Source of the DNA: Clostridia bacterium
GTDB lineage: Bacteria > Bacillota > Clostridia > Oscillospirales > CAG-272
DNA length: 64,000 nt
Direction: 5' to 3'
Assembly: GCA_017462795.1 (NCBI GenBank)
Contig: JAFTQL010000039.1
Span: 16,215 to 80,214 of the forward strand
Positions 1 to 8,999 of this stretch are shown piece after piece. Each line of letters starts with the position of its first letter. Within the stretch, counting starts at the first letter, position 1. Made by a program: the position numbers and the translations under genes. The notes under the pieces were generated by a model that saw only the letters and a list, made by a program, of their open reading frames with translations, did no database searches and was not told the origin of the DNA.

Positions 1-388
1 CAAAAAGTGTGATGGCGGATGTGGACGCAAAGTTGAGGTTAGAGGTAAGCTTTACTGTCTTGCCCTCAAAGTCCTTGCCGTCGGGGTCGCCTGCCGCCGC
101 AAGCTCGTTCCAAGCCTCTACAGAACCGATCTCAATAAGCGTCTGTGTGGGCTTATCGTCCTCACCCGTGCCGGGTGCATCGGTGTCGGGCGCTTCAGTT
201 CCGGGGGCATCAGTGCCGGGGGCGTCTGTTCCGGGCGCGTCTGTGTTTGGAGCATCAGTGCCGGGAGCATCTGTCTGCTTTTCTGTCTGAGCATCTGTTT
301 GGTCAGGCAAGTTTGTGTCTTCGTTGCAAGCGACGAGTACTGCAGCGCACATACAAAACGTGAGAAGTATCGCTAAAAATTTCTTCAT
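1..388 (-). CDS. Surface lipoprotein, 3' end outside window
   Basis: Exported lipoprotein cut off by the window edge after 129 codons. The start has AGGAGG seven bases upstream. The N-terminus is a lipoprotein signal (MKKFLAILLTFCMCAAVLVAC, lipid on Cys21). It is followed by an acidic/Pro-Thr linker made of TDAPG-type pentapeptide repeats (about residues 40-72), then the first turns of a folded domain with 'FEGKTVKLTSNL'. That phrase is typical of beta-helix or GLUG-type adhesin proteins, so an extracellular repeat protein is inferred. It is the last visible gene of the minus-strand cluster that starts at 3911. Its function cannot be told from this fragment. Confidence 0.8.
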   Translation of the reverse strand, partial: MKKFLAILLTFCMCAAVLVACNEDTNLPDQTDAQTEKQTDAPGTDAPNTDAPGTDAPGTDAPGTEAPDTDAPGTGEDDKPTQTLIEIGSVEAWNELAAAGDPDGKDFEGKTVKLTSNLNFASTSAITLF

Positions 389-401
389 AAAGTCCTCCTG
401 A

Positions 402-674
402 TTAATATAGTGGTTTTAGATCCTGCAGACCACCAAAGGTCTGCTCCGGTTGTTTTTCCCCCTCGGTCTCACTGTCGGTATCCGCGACTGTCTCACCGTC
501 GCTTACCGACTCGTTCCGATCCTCAGAGGAGCTTTCCGACTCCGTCGAAACCGTTATGCTCACATCCGCTTGCGCATCCGTGTCGGCAGACGCGGAGGTC
601 TCGTCCCCTCCGCATGCCGCCAACAACCCAATTACAATGCACAAAACAAATGTCAGTGCCATAAATTTTTTCAC
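402..674 (-). CDS. Small Ser/Thr/Glu-rich lipoprotein, GTG start
   Basis: 90-residue secreted lipoprotein of unknown function. The GTG at 674 gives a compact signal (MKKFMALTFVLCIVIGLLAAC, lipobox LAAC) and has GAGG nine bases upstream. An ATG at 689 would add five residues and overlap the stop of the previous gene by four bases (ATGA), but lacks a clear ribosome site. After the Cys the mature part is almost wholly low-complexity Ser, Thr, Asp and Glu, with no domain. Similar short acidic lipoproteins lie at 12888-13145 and at the front of the gene at 1-388, always beside a solute-binding protein or a surface protein. A role as wall spacer or complex partner is only a guess. Confidence 0.65.
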   Translation of the reverse strand: MKKFMALTFVLCIVIGLLAACGGDETSASADTDAQADVSITVSTESESSSEDRNESVSDGETVADTDSETEGEKQPEQTFGGLQDLKPLY

Positions 675-685
675 GTTCCGTGACC

Positions 686-2395
686 TCATTTCTTTGCTAT
701 GTCAACTACGACGGGATAGTGGTCGCTTGCGTGATATATCAAAGAATCGTGGATTATCTTGTGGCGCAGTACGCTCGCTGTATCCGTGCTTACAAACACA
801 TGATCAAGCGCCGCCGCCCAGCCGACATTTATCGAGCCCTTCTCGCAAAGGGTATGAAAGCTTGCCAGCGTGTTGTCCGCCTTGCCCGTGGGAGCGCTGA
901 GCACAGCGTCCTCAATGGGAAGACCGTCTTTTATAGTTGTGAGCACGGAGCTTCCCTGCTTGCAGTTATAGTCACCGGTTACGGCGATAACTGCGTCGGG
1001 GTATTTCTCCTTCACTCTCTTAAGCTCGGCATTTACCACAGGGGCTTGCTCAAGTCTGTAGTTATCCGCTCTGTAGTCAAGATGCAGATTACCGTGTATG
1101 TATATCTCTCCGGTAGTCTTGTCCTTGAGGGCGACCCAGGTAAGGTAGTTGGGAACCGAACTGCTTTCCAGGGTGATAACAACTATCTTACTCTCCACAA
1201 GCGTATACTTATCCTTGAGATATATGGTGCCTACCATGGGCGCGCCGTAAGAACCAAAGTTCACCATACTGTACTTGGAGGAAATATCCACCGCAAGATG
1301 ACGGCTATGTTCTCCGTAGTATTCCTGTAGTCCTACCGAATCGGGCTCAAAAGCGAGGATATACTCTGCCATGATCTCCGAGCGGACAGCCGTTCTGCAC
1401 TGGAAGTCCTCTTTCTCCTGTCCCGAGCCAAGCACATTGGCGGACATAACTCTGAGAGTCGTTCCCGCCTCTCTCGCGGCGCAGTTGTCCGCAAGGAAGG
1501 TGTCCTTGGCGTTACGCTCCACTGAGATACCCGCGGATGTATCGGTGACGGACAGGAGCTGTATGTCGTTGAAAGCCGCGATGAGCGCGATCTTTCCGCC
1601 AACCCTGACCTCAAGATGTGTGCCGTTGCTCTTCATGGAATAAGCGGTAATATCCATCGCCGTATCCTCAACGATATTTATCCGGCAATCATATCCGTCC
1701 CCGTCTGTGACGATGGGCAGATAAGCGCCCGTAGCCGAGCCGATGGCGTCCTGCGCTATGACCGCGACCTCATCAAGGTATTTGTCCTCCGCCGTAATGG
1801 TCAACGCATACTCAAAAAGTCCCTTGCCAAGAAGCTTTGCGTCCTCTATCTGATAGTCGGGATTTGAAACGAACAGCATCTCCGATTCAATAAACACCTT
1901 AGTTCCGCCCTCGGCATTCTTGTCGATATGCTTATTGGTTATCTGGGACACGAGAGACTGCGCCGCCTTATAGATGGTAGCGGAATTAAATCCGCACAGA
2001 TAAATATTGCCATCCTCATACACACTTCCGTAACCGTCATAGGAGATATTCTCTCCCGCGATACGGAAGGAGTTCTCATCATTTTTGATGACACCCACAA
2101 AGATCGCCTTGCTGCCATTCAGATCGTCAATATTCTTGACGATATCCATCTGTATTCCCGTCTTGGTCTTGAATATCTTCTGAAAATGCTCCGCCGCGTC
2201 GGCATTGACAAGATCGGTATAGCACAGCTTGAACAGCGCCTCTCCGCCGTCCGCGATATAGAGCCTTCCGTCCTCAATACCCGTCGGTGTTTGTGTCACC
2301 GCGTCGGTGGACGGCTCGGTTTCGTCGCCCCCAGTGCCGTTACAACCCGCAAGGAGCATGGTAAGGCACAAAAGGCATATCAGGATTTTTTTCAT
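686..2395 (-). CDS. Lipoprotein with C-terminal EEP (endonuclease/exonuclease/phosphatase) domain
   Basis: 569-residue lipoprotein. The ATG at 2395 has CGGAG seven bases upstream and yields the signal MKKILICLLCLTMLLAGC; a longer frame begins at 2425, inside the previous gene. The N-terminal half (about 40-290) is an unrecognised alpha/beta region. The C-terminal half carries the full EEP motif set in order: 'SANVLG', 'GLQEYY' (metal Glu), 'GDYNCK' (GDxN), 'LDHVFV' and 'SDHYPVV'. EEP enzymes hydrolyse phosphodiester or phosphomonoester bonds in nucleic acids, lipids or phosphosugars with Mg2+. At the cell surface a nutrient phosphodiester is plausible. Only four bases separate it from the upstream solute-binding protein gene, so the two are co-transcribed. 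Substrate unknown. Confidence 0.8.
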   Translation of the reverse strand: MKKILICLLCLTMLLAGCNGTGGDETEPSTDAVTQTPTGIEDGRLYIADGGEALFKLCYTDLVNADAAEHFQKIFKTKTGIQMDIVKNIDDLNGSKAIFVGVIKNDENSFRIAGENISYDGYGSVYEDGNIYLCGFNSATIYKAAQSLVSQITNKHIDKNAEGGTKVFIESEMLFVSNPDYQIEDAKLLGKGLFEYALTITAEDKYLDEVAVIAQDAIGSATGAYLPIVTDGDGYDCRINIVEDTAMDITAYSMKSNGTHLEVRVGGKIALIAAFNDIQLLSVTDTSAGISVERNAKDTFLADNCAAREAGTTLRVMSANVLGSGQEKEDFQCRTAVRSEIMAEYILAFEPDSVGLQEYYGEHSRHLAVDISSKYSMVNFGSYGAPMVGTIYLKDKYTLVESKIVVITLESSSVPNYLTWVALKDKTTGEIYIHGNLHLDYRADNYRLEQAPVVNAELKRVKEKYPDAVIAVTGDYNCKQGSSVLTTIKDGLPIEDAVLSAPTGKADNTLASFHTLCEKGSINVGWAAALDHVFVSTDTASVLRHKIIHDSLIYHASDHYPVVVDIAKK

Positions 2396-2399
2396 TATT

Positions 2400-3911
2400 T
2401 TACTCCGACTCATTCTCATTTTCAAATGTAGCCATGAAGTCGTTTATCTTCTTTGCTCCCGACTCAAGAGTGGATTCCATTCCCTTGTACGCGGACATCC
2501 AACCTGTATCGGACGCGTACAGACAGTTACGGAAGGTCATGGACGTGAGAGCGCCGAAAGCGGGGCTGAACGCACGGCCGGGGTCAAATACAACGCTGTC
2601 CTTGATAGACGCGAACATCTCGGATTCTCTCGATCCGTCGGCATATCTTAGCTGGAACAGGTTCTCAAAGTATGCGGGAGTTACCTTTCTGTAGGACTCG
2701 GACGCAAGCACCTCAAGCACCGCGCCTACGCACTCATCACCCTGAAGGACACGGGGAACAGCCCACTGAGAGTGATAGAATCCAACGGTAGTGTAATACT
2801 CCTGCTGGCTTTCATCATACTTAGGCATGGGGAGTACACCAAATCCGGGACCGCCGTTCTGTACCCATACGGGAACCTGAGCATACTCGGAAAGGAAGAA
2901 GAGTGTATTGCCGGCTACCCAGGAATCGTTAGTAAGATCCTTGGAGTCACCGTCAAACAGAGTATCATCGGTATTCTTGAAGGTTACGAGTCTTTCAAGA
3001 AGTGTCTGTGTCTTTTCAGATCCAAAGTTGTCGGACACGGACAGAGATCCGTCGGGAGCACTTTCAACAGTGATAAGTCCCGAGCCGTGGAACAGCGCGT
3101 CACAGCTTACCTGAAGAGCGGCAAAGCCGAACTTATCTCCGAGGTTCTGCGTACCCCAACCGTCCTCGTCACTTCCGACGTCCGCGCAAAGCTGCATCAG
3201 AGTCTCCAAAGTCCACTTGCCCTCATCATAAAGAGCGTAAATGTCACCCTTATGATACTCCTCAGCCATTGCCTTGTTGAAAAACACCGCGTATGTCGCG
3301 CGGATAACGCTGGGAGCGATATCGCCCGTGGCAAAATATGTGTGACCGTAAATGGAGCACTTCTCCATGATGGTCTCGTTCCACCAGGGAGCGCTCAGGT
3401 CAAGATTTGGCATTGCGCTCAGATCCGCAAGCCAACCATTTAGCATAAACGTACAAGCGTTGGTGCTGTATACGGAAATAAGGTCATAGTCCTTTGAGCC
3501 TGCGCCGACAGTGTTGCGGACTCTGTCTATCTGTTCCTGTCCACCGCCGCCTCCTGACCAACCGTCAAGAGTCTCATACTCAAGCTTAACGCCAAGTCTT
3601 TCCTCCGTTGACTGATTTCTCTTGTATGCCGCGTCATTTACCTTTTCTCCCGTAATGTCCTCAACATCATACTCGGGAAGGTGTACCGCAACATTTGACC
3701 AACCGAGAATGTGTATCTCTCGCTGACCAAAGTCCTTTGTGCCTACCTCATCCATGAGATAGCCGTTTGAGTCATAAAGTTTTCCGTCGTCTCCCTCCAC
3801 GCCTGTGTCCACAGTGCCGTTGTTGCTCTTTTTATCGTCGTCAGACGAGCAAGCAACAAGACTGCACGCGCACATAAGCAACGCGAGAATTAAAGCGATT
3901 ACTTTTTTCAT
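2400..3911 (-). CDS. Extracellular solute-binding lipoprotein (carbohydrate ABC type)
   Basis: 503-residue lipoprotein, AAGGAGG before the ATG, signal MKKVIALILALLMCACSLVAC. The length and phrases such as 'YDLISVYSTNACTFMLNGWLADL', broken here by a normal cleft-type architecture (NKAMAEEY, PMPKYDESQQ), match family 1 sugar-binding proteins of ABC importers. These capture oligosaccharides outside the cell and hand them to membrane permeases. No permease or ATPase gene lies nearby, so it must work with a remote transporter or serve as a sensor. It heads the minus-strand unit that continues with the EEP lipoprotein. A second, distinct member lies at 11389-12858. Confidence 0.88.
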   Translation of the reverse strand: MKKVIALILALLMCACSLVACSSDDDKKSNNGTVDTGVEGDDGKLYDSNGYLMDEVGTKDFGQREIHILGWSNVAVHLPEYDVEDITGEKVNDAAYKRNQSTEERLGVKLEYETLDGWSGGGGGQEQIDRVRNTVGAGSKDYDLISVYSTNACTFMLNGWLADLSAMPNLDLSAPWWNETIMEKCSIYGHTYFATGDIAPSVIRATYAVFFNKAMAEEYHKGDIYALYDEGKWTLETLMQLCADVGSDEDGWGTQNLGDKFGFAALQVSCDALFHGSGLITVESAPDGSLSVSDNFGSEKTQTLLERLVTFKNTDDTLFDGDSKDLTNDSWVAGNTLFFLSEYAQVPVWVQNGGPGFGVLPMPKYDESQQEYYTTVGFYHSQWAVPRVLQGDECVGAVLEVLASESYRKVTPAYFENLFQLRYADGSRESEMFASIKDSVVFDPGRAFSPAFGALTSMTFRNCLYASDTGWMSAYKGMESTLESGAKKINDFMATFENENESE

Positions 3912-3978
3912 AAAATCCTCCTTCTTATCTGTGGTGAATTTTTTCGAGATTTATTTTTTGCGCTTTTCACCCAACACT

Positions 3979-4001
3979 ATTATAGCACAATATCCGTATT
4001 C
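3979..4001 (-). promoter_or_regulatory. Promoter of the 3911 operon
   Basis: On the minus strand TATAAT at 3984-3979 is preceded at 17 bases by TTTTGC, a weak -35. It lies about 70 bases before the solute-binding gene, in a suitable place for its transcription. Confidence 0.5.
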
Positions 4002-4061
4002 GCAAAATTCGTTTATAGTGCAATTTTCATACTAAAAACTAAGATTTTGACTTAATTAAAT

Positions 4062-4104
4062 CCCCCCAAAAGTGTAAAGACTAACATTTTACACAGATGG
4101 GGGG
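4062..4104. terminator. Hairpin between AraC gene and solute-binding operon
   Basis: Inverted repeat with six C/G pairs at the base (4062-4067 with 4099-4104) and an inner GTGTAAA/TTTACAC stem. It lies just after the AraC stop at 4124. The T run is on the plus-strand side (4107-4112); the minus-strand side has only a weak T stretch, so termination of the AraC transcript is probable but not clear. Confidence 0.5.
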
Positions 4105-4123
4105 ATGTTTTTTATGCAATTTG

Positions 4124-4987
4124 CTACTGATGGGTACTTTTAGCAAAATCACGCGGCGTTATTCCCGCGTGTTGCTTGAAAAATGAGTAAAAATAGATGT
4201 CGTTATCAAATCCGCACATATACGCTATTTCCCGTATACTGTACTTGCCTTCCTGCAATTTGGACTTGGCGAGATTCATTCGTGATTCCGTTATAAAATC
4301 CTTTATGCTCATCTGAGCGTATCTCTTGAAATCACGGTTAAGCTTATCCTTGCTGACAAAGAACTGCTCGGCAAGATCGGATATATTCAGCTTTTTGTCA
4401 AGATTATGCACTATGTACATAATCACGTCGGCAACATACGTCTTACCGTCCGCTATATTCTGTGTCAACTCGTCCTCGCGAAGCTCCTTTATCATGTTAA
4501 CAACAACTCCAAACAACAGCTTTTGCTTTACGGACGTGTCCTTATATCGCTTGCCCGCTACCTTGACACGACCCATGTGCTCGGTTATGATAGGCTCGGT
4601 TATGCGCCTCAGCTGCTCCTCGTGTCCGCTGATATTGAATATCCTCGCTTTGGTATTGCCGAGTATGGTCTTGACCGGTACGATATCATCGTCAAACATT
4701 TTCATATAATCCTCACCTATATAAAAGGCGATAAACTTTTTGTTTTTGATCTGATAGTCGGTATAATAAGTAAAGTGCATACAATATGGAGCGATAAACA
4801 TTGCCATCGGTCCTTTGCCACGGAATATCTTTCCATCTATTACCGTGCTGTACGGAAGGGGATCAAGGACAAGCAAAAGCTCATAACCCGGATGCATATG
4901 CGCCATGGTCATATCGGGGACTCCATAGGGCCGCGCGTTGTCGTAATCAACATACAGATCATTGCCGAATTCAGCGTAATTTTTCAT
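4124..4987 (-). CDS. AraC family transcriptional regulator
   Basis: 287-residue regulator. The ATG at 4987 is chosen because AAGGAGG ends six bases before it; a frame from 5023 runs through the ribosome site. The N-terminal part (about 1-170) is a cupin-like ligand-binding domain with 'HMHPGYELLLV'. The C-terminal 100 residues hold the two helix-turn-helix motifs of AraC proteins ('ISDLAEQFFVSKDKLNRDF', then 'IREIAYMCGFDNDIYFYSFF'). Such proteins usually sense a sugar and activate nearby catabolic genes. It is transcribed divergently from the beta-propeller gene at 5148 and sits upstream of the solute-binding operon; either could be its target. Confidence 0.92.
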   Translation of the reverse strand: MKNYAEFGNDLYVDYDNARPYGVPDMTMAHMHPGYELLLVLDPLPYSTVIDGKIFRGKGPMAMFIAPYCMHFTYYTDYQIKNKKFIAFYIGEDYMKMFDDDIVPVKTILGNTKARIFNISGHEEQLRRITEPIITEHMGRVKVAGKRYKDTSVKQKLLFGVVVNMIKELREDELTQNIADGKTYVADVIMYIVHNLDKKLNISDLAEQFFVSKDKLNRDFKRYAQMSIKDFITESRMNLAKSKLQEGKYSIREIAYMCGFDNDIYFYSFFKQHAGITPRDFAKSTHQ

Positions 4988-5021
4988 TTCTCCTCCTTGA
5001 TTTTTTAATAGCCTTTTGTTC

Positions 5022-5050
5022 ATTATAGCACATTAATTTGTTAAAATCAA
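5022..5050 (-). promoter_or_regulatory. Promoter of the AraC gene (4987)
   Basis: Minus strand TTGATT (5050-5045), 17-base spacer ending in TGC, TATAAT (5027-5022). This is a good sigma-A promoter with an extended -10. Confidence 0.65.
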
Positions 5051-5071
5051 TATGTTTTTCTTGGAAAATAA

Positions 5072-5100
5072 TTGACTTTTTATTTTGCTTATGCTATAAT
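5072..5100 (+). promoter_or_regulatory. Promoter of the beta-propeller gene (5148)
   Basis: TTGACT at 5072-5077, 17-base spacer, TATAAT at 5095-5100. It is 21 bases from the divergent AraC promoter, so one regulator bound between them could control both. Confidence 0.7.
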
Positions 5101-5147
5101 ATTGCCATTATTATTCATAAAAAATTTATAAAAAAAAGGAAAAAAAC

Positions 5148-6587
5148 ATGAATTTTTCAGATGTTACCTTTAAACGATTATTCTCCATGACCATGTTTAA
5201 AAATAAAAAGATCCCCCTTGGAGCGATGACATTCACAAAGGATTTTGTCACCGATACCCGAGGCGATCTTTATCCCATAACAGACAAAAGCAGAGAGCTT
5301 TCCGAGACAGTAGAAAACAATTTGTATTCCGTTACCCGAGGAAATGTCACACGGTTCGTATGCCGCTTTTTCCCCTTTGCATCCTACAATATAACGGCGA
5401 ATGCCACGGGCGGTGAGTTTGGCTTTGTGTTCAGACTGCCCCTCACCTCGGCAAAGATCACGGTAAAGCACGGAAGCCTTTGCTTCACGTGCGATGACAC
5501 TACACAAAAGATCTCGCTCCCGAAGACAGCAGGAGAAACAACGGATATTACCGTAAGCTGCCGCCCCGGGGCTTTTGATGTCTATCTGAAGGTCAACAGA
5601 AAACCTCAGTTGATTCACAGCTTTTCCGCGCCTTCATTCGGAAACTCCAACAGCTATGAGGTATTTTCGGACGGAGAATTTGCGCTCTACGCCGCGGAAG
5701 GCGCTGTTATCCGTGAGGTGTCCTCCTTTATTGACAACGGACTTTCCACTGCGGACATGCGCCCGCTTCGTTACGAAAACGGCGATATCATCGTTGAGGG
5801 CGGGCGGATATATCTGAGCGTCACCCTCCGCATTGAGGTGGAAATGTTTCAGGGAATACTGTCCTGGGTTCCCGGCACATCTGATTTTGAGCTGACAGGC
5901 GCTCTGTTTTATGACAGCGGCGACGGAAAATGGTGTGGTGACGTAGCGGCATCCATTCTTTACAACAGAGAGTGCAAAAAGTGGTATCTCTGGGTATGCT
6001 CCTTCAATCATGACCATGTTCTTGGTCATTCGGAATTTGAGGGCGACCCACGTTTTGGAGTAAACGTGATAGATATCAAGCTTATGGACAAAGCTACACC
6101 CGACAATGATATTACCGATTTCATTGGCTTTGAAGGTGATGAAGATCCCGACTTTTTCTATCATCCTGACATAAAAAAGTGGTTTATGGCAATATGTCGC
6201 AAAAACCCAATAACAAGAAAATACGGATATATGTTCTTCAGCTCAAACGACCCTTTTTCAGGATACAAATACATAGGAAAAGGATACGAAGGGGCAGAAA
6301 CAGGCGGTTCTTTTGTAAGGATAGACGGCAAGCGTTATTTTATTTGCGGTAATGATTTCAATGTAACATCGGATTACCGCATCTACAGCGATGATGGCAT
6401 GCAAAACGCAAGATTCGATTATCCCGACGGCGGTTTCCGCGGATGGGGTACGCTTATGCCCATAAAGCTCGGCAGCAGAACAAGGTATTTCTGGCTGACC
6501 TTTGACAGACATAACGCAAGCGACTACAACTGGAGCTACGGCAATATCTACTGCTTTGAAGCGGATAAATTCGGTACGGACAAATAA
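5148..6587 (+). CDS. Probable GH43-like five-bladed beta-propeller protein
   Basis: 479-residue cytoplasmic protein with no signal peptide. The N-terminal 190 residues are beta-rich with a jelly-roll look. From about 210 on there are propeller-like strands with repeated aromatic and acidic phrases: 'ECKKWYLWVCSFNHDHV', 'DEDPDFFYHPDIKKWFMAI', 'DGKRYFICGNDF'. The 'DPDFFY' and 'KKWFM' pattern recalls family GH43/GH32-like glycosidases that act on arabinosides, xylosides or fructans. The exact family is not certain, and the catalytic acids cannot be assigned by eye. The gene is divergent from an AraC regulator, which supports a role in sugar breakdown. Confidence 0.6.
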   Translation: MNFSDVTFKRLFSMTMFKNKKIPLGAMTFTKDFVTDTRGDLYPITDKSRELSETVENNLYSVTRGNVTRFVCRFFPFASYNITANATGGEFGFVFRLPLTSAKITVKHGSLCFTCDDTTQKISLPKTAGETTDITVSCRPGAFDVYLKVNRKPQLIHSFSAPSFGNSNSYEVFSDGEFALYAAEGAVIREVSSFIDNGLSTADMRPLRYENGDIIVEGGRIYLSVTLRIEVEMFQGILSWVPGTSDFELTGALFYDSGDGKWCGDVAASILYNRECKKWYLWVCSFNHDHVLGHSEFEGDPRFGVNVIDIKLMDKATPDNDITDFIGFEGDEDPDFFYHPDIKKWFMAICRKNPITRKYGYMFFSSNDPFSGYKYIGKGYEGAETGGSFVRIDGKRYFICGNDFNVTSDYRIYSDDGMQNARFDYPDGGFRGWGTLMPIKLGSRTRYFWLTFDRHNASDYNWSYGNIYCFEADKFGTDK

Positions 6588-6610
6588 TATTTTTCAACTA
6601 AAAAATAAAA

Positions 6611-6649
6611 AACTCACAAGCCGCCAAATATCGGTATGGCTTGTGAGTT
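6611..6649. terminator. Bidirectional terminator
   Basis: Perfect 12-base inverted repeat AACTCACAAGCC / GGCTTGTGAGTT (6611-6622 with 6638-6649), with A runs before and T runs after. It lies between the convergent genes ending at 6587 and 6688. Confidence 0.85.
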
Positions 6650-6687
6650 TTCTGTTTGATTCAGTATTTAATTGTATTTTTCGTCAC

Positions 6688-7956
6688 TCAAAAGTGACCG
6701 TTTTGGCATACTCCGTGGATAGTCACGGTCTTATCCGCGGGAACATAGCTATCGGGGAAATGTACCATTATGTTATCCCCCTCAAGAAGGGACTGCAAGG
6801 TCTTTATGTCCACATCCGCAACCCCCACTCTTGTTTCGATGGCAAGGCATGCCGCCTCCGCCGCCGCCTGCCCTGTGAGTATGGCAGGGGGGATGACCCG
6901 TAAAAGATCCCAACCGTATCCGTCGCCCGACGCGCTTCTGCCCGCCGTCAGCATATTCGGATAATCGTGACGGCACAGTGTACGAAGAGGCACTTCAAAC
7001 AGATGATCCCTGTGGTCAAAATCATTTATGGCGCACACAGAATCGTCAAAATGCTTATACGCGTCATTTACTGTCAATGTATAATCTCCGTCAATATGAC
7101 ATGTAGTCCTGAACTGAGGCATAAGAGGAAGCATAGCCACCTCTCTGCTGTTTCTGTCGGTCTTCTGAAGATTTTTCAGCATCTGCATCTGATTTCTCAC
7201 CAGATAATCGCTGACCTCCTCAACGGTGAGACCCGACCACTGAGGAATATCATCGGGCTGTCCGTCACCGTAAAGATTTACAGTACCTCCGCATATTCCC
7301 TTGAACGCCTTTTCAATCTTTCCGCTTTCCACAGCCTTGGCACAGCTGTCAAGGGTTATAAGCTTTCCGATATAAGTATAAAAATTCTTGCCGGAAACAC
7401 AGGGGACTCCACCCTGACGAAGGACATCACAATCCCCCGTCACGTCTATAAGCATCCCACAGCTATAATATTCCGTTCCCGATTTACTGTAAGTAACGAC
7501 GCCTTGACAAACCTTGCCGACCATCACAGGCTCGCAGGCTATACAGTCAAACAGCAGATCCGCTCCGCTTGCCTTTATCTCCTCTGTGAGCTGAAGGGCG
7601 AAGATATATGGGGAATATCTCTGCATATATCTTACCTCGGTATATTGCGTCGGCTCCCCGTCCTTCCACTCGGAAGCAATAGTATCATAGCCGTATTTTG
7701 CGCTGTCGCGAAGCCATTTCTCCGCAAGCCCGAATATTATCTGCTTTCCGCGCCCATTACACATAGGTACAAAAAGATTGATAAGTCCAAGGGTGGCAAG
7801 CCCCCCAAGAATATTGGATTTTTCTATAAGCAAAACGCTTTTTCCCCGCGCCGCGCCCGTAACTGCCGCGGCGCAGCCTGCAACGCCTCCGCCGCAAACT
7901 ATGATATCATAATGTGCCTTTGGTGTCAGCTTTCTGGAAAGTGTCACACTGTTCAT
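6688..7956 (-). CDS. FAD-dependent oxidoreductase (PF12831-like)
   Basis: 422-residue flavoprotein without signal peptide. The ATG has AAGGAG six bases upstream. The N-terminal Rossmann FAD motif is clear (GGGVAGCAAAVTGAARG, then 'LLIEKSNILGG' at about residues 21-53). A second conserved stretch 'LIDVTGDCDVLRQGGVPC' and the C-terminal 'LLTAGRSASGDGYGWD...RVIPPAILTGQAAAEAA' are typical of the FAD-dependent oxidoreductases found in polysaccharide and glycan loci, whose substrates are mostly unknown. It follows the metallophosphoesterase trio by 83 bases on the same strand and may belong to that transcript. Confidence 0.85.
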   Translation of the reverse strand: MNSVTLSRKLTPKAHYDIIVCGGGVAGCAAAVTGAARGKSVLLIEKSNILGGLATLGLINLFVPMCNGRGKQIIFGLAEKWLRDSAKYGYDTIASEWKDGEPTQYTEVRYMQRYSPYIFALQLTEEIKASGADLLFDCIACEPVMVGKVCQGVVTYSKSGTEYYSCGMLIDVTGDCDVLRQGGVPCVSGKNFYTYIGKLITLDSCAKAVESGKIEKAFKGICGGTVNLYGDGQPDDIPQWSGLTVEEVSDYLVRNQMQMLKNLQKTDRNSREVAMLPLMPQFRTTCHIDGDYTLTVNDAYKHFDDSVCAINDFDHRDHLFEVPLRTLCRHDYPNMLTAGRSASGDGYGWDLLRVIPPAILTGQAAAEAACLAIETRVGVADVDIKTLQSLLEGDNIMVHFPDSYVPADKTVTIHGVCQNGHF

Positions 7957-8039
7957 AATATTACTCCTTAAGATAGTCTAGTATATAACAATATGATAGC
8001 ATTTTCAGACCAAAAGTCAACAGTGATCGGTACAAAATC

Positions 8040-8987
8040 TCACTTTACGGTTATTTTAAGCACATGACCCTTGCCGTAAGGCGTACCCATCAGAACATAC
8101 TGAGGGATAACGGCATCCGTTCCATCCGCATTGGTCGCTTTAAGCTCGGTATAGAAATCCGAGTGGAAGTGACCGCAGAAGCACCCCTTGATTATATCGG
8201 CATTGGAGGTTATCATGCGGTATATCTCTCCCGTAGCGCCCTCGATATATGATGCTATACCTATATGCGCGAAGTTTACGGTGTGCATATTCTTGTCTCC
8301 GACCATGGAGGACTTGACAGGATCCTTGCTCCTGTCCTCTGTGGACATGGGAGTATGATAGAAAAGAAGCACAGTGTATCCCTTCTCTCTTGCCAAAGTA
8401 AGATCACGTTTCAGCGGCTCGACCTGTATATCAAAGAAGCCTCTGTTGCCAAAGTCCCACGCCGATGCGTTGTCCATCTGAATTATCATCACCTTATCAC
8501 CGAGAACCTTGGCAGAATATCTTATATCGTGATTCCAATTCTTCTGCAAAAGCTCATACTTGGGCTCTATGGGCGCGTCATCAGGCAGCTTTCCTTGCAC
8601 CTTATACGCAAGCTCATGGTTACCAAGACTCACTATTGTATCGGGATACTTTGCCCAGAGATGTTCATTCATAAGGTTGATACATCCCTCCGACAGAAAG
8701 TCAAGCACATCTCCTGTTATGACTACCTGATCGGCGTTTACACCTTTTGCGTACTCCAAGCATCTCTCAAGATTGGGCACGGATGCGCCGCCTGCCTGCC
8801 ATTTTCTATGCTCTATAGTACTTGCCAGTATGGGATTTTTCAGATCGTTTTCGGTATGGGCGTTGAAATGAGGGTCTGTCATGTGTACTATAACAACCTC
8901 ATCTCCGCCTCTGCCGCTATCTATCTCAATTTCTCTGACCACTACCCGTGAAGGGTCGGTCTGTGTATATCTCCATTCGTTTGTCAT
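8040..8987 (-). CDS. Metallophosphoesterase, tandem copy 3 (no signal peptide)
   Basis: 315-residue calcineurin-like phosphoesterase with all metal-binding blocks: 'TDPHFNAH', 'ITGDVLDF', 'GNHE', 'FYHTPMS' and 'CGHFHSDF'. It is closely similar over its whole length to the next two upstream genes but starts after the point where they carry a lipoprotein signal, so this copy should stay in the cytoplasm. It follows the 9000-10097 gene by 12 bases. Members of this family hydrolyse phosphomono- or diesters with two metal ions; the substrate is unknown. A surface phosphoesterase pair plus one cytoplasmic copy suggests stepwise processing of one substrate. Confidence 0.88.
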   Translation of the reverse strand: MTNEWRYTQTDPSRVVVREIEIDSGRGGDEVVIVHMTDPHFNAHTENDLKNPILASTIEHRKWQAGGASVPNLERCLEYAKGVNADQVVITGDVLDFLSEGCINLMNEHLWAKYPDTIVSLGNHELAYKVQGKLPDDAPIEPKYELLQKNWNHDIRYSAKVLGDKVMIIQMDNASAWDFGNRGFFDIQVEPLKRDLTLAREKGYTVLLFYHTPMSTEDRSKDPVKSSMVGDKNMHTVNFAHIGIASYIEGATGEIYRMITSNADIIKGCFCGHFHSDFYTELKATNADGTDAVIPQYVLMGTPYGKGHVLKITVK

Positions 8988-8999
8988 AATTAAATTACC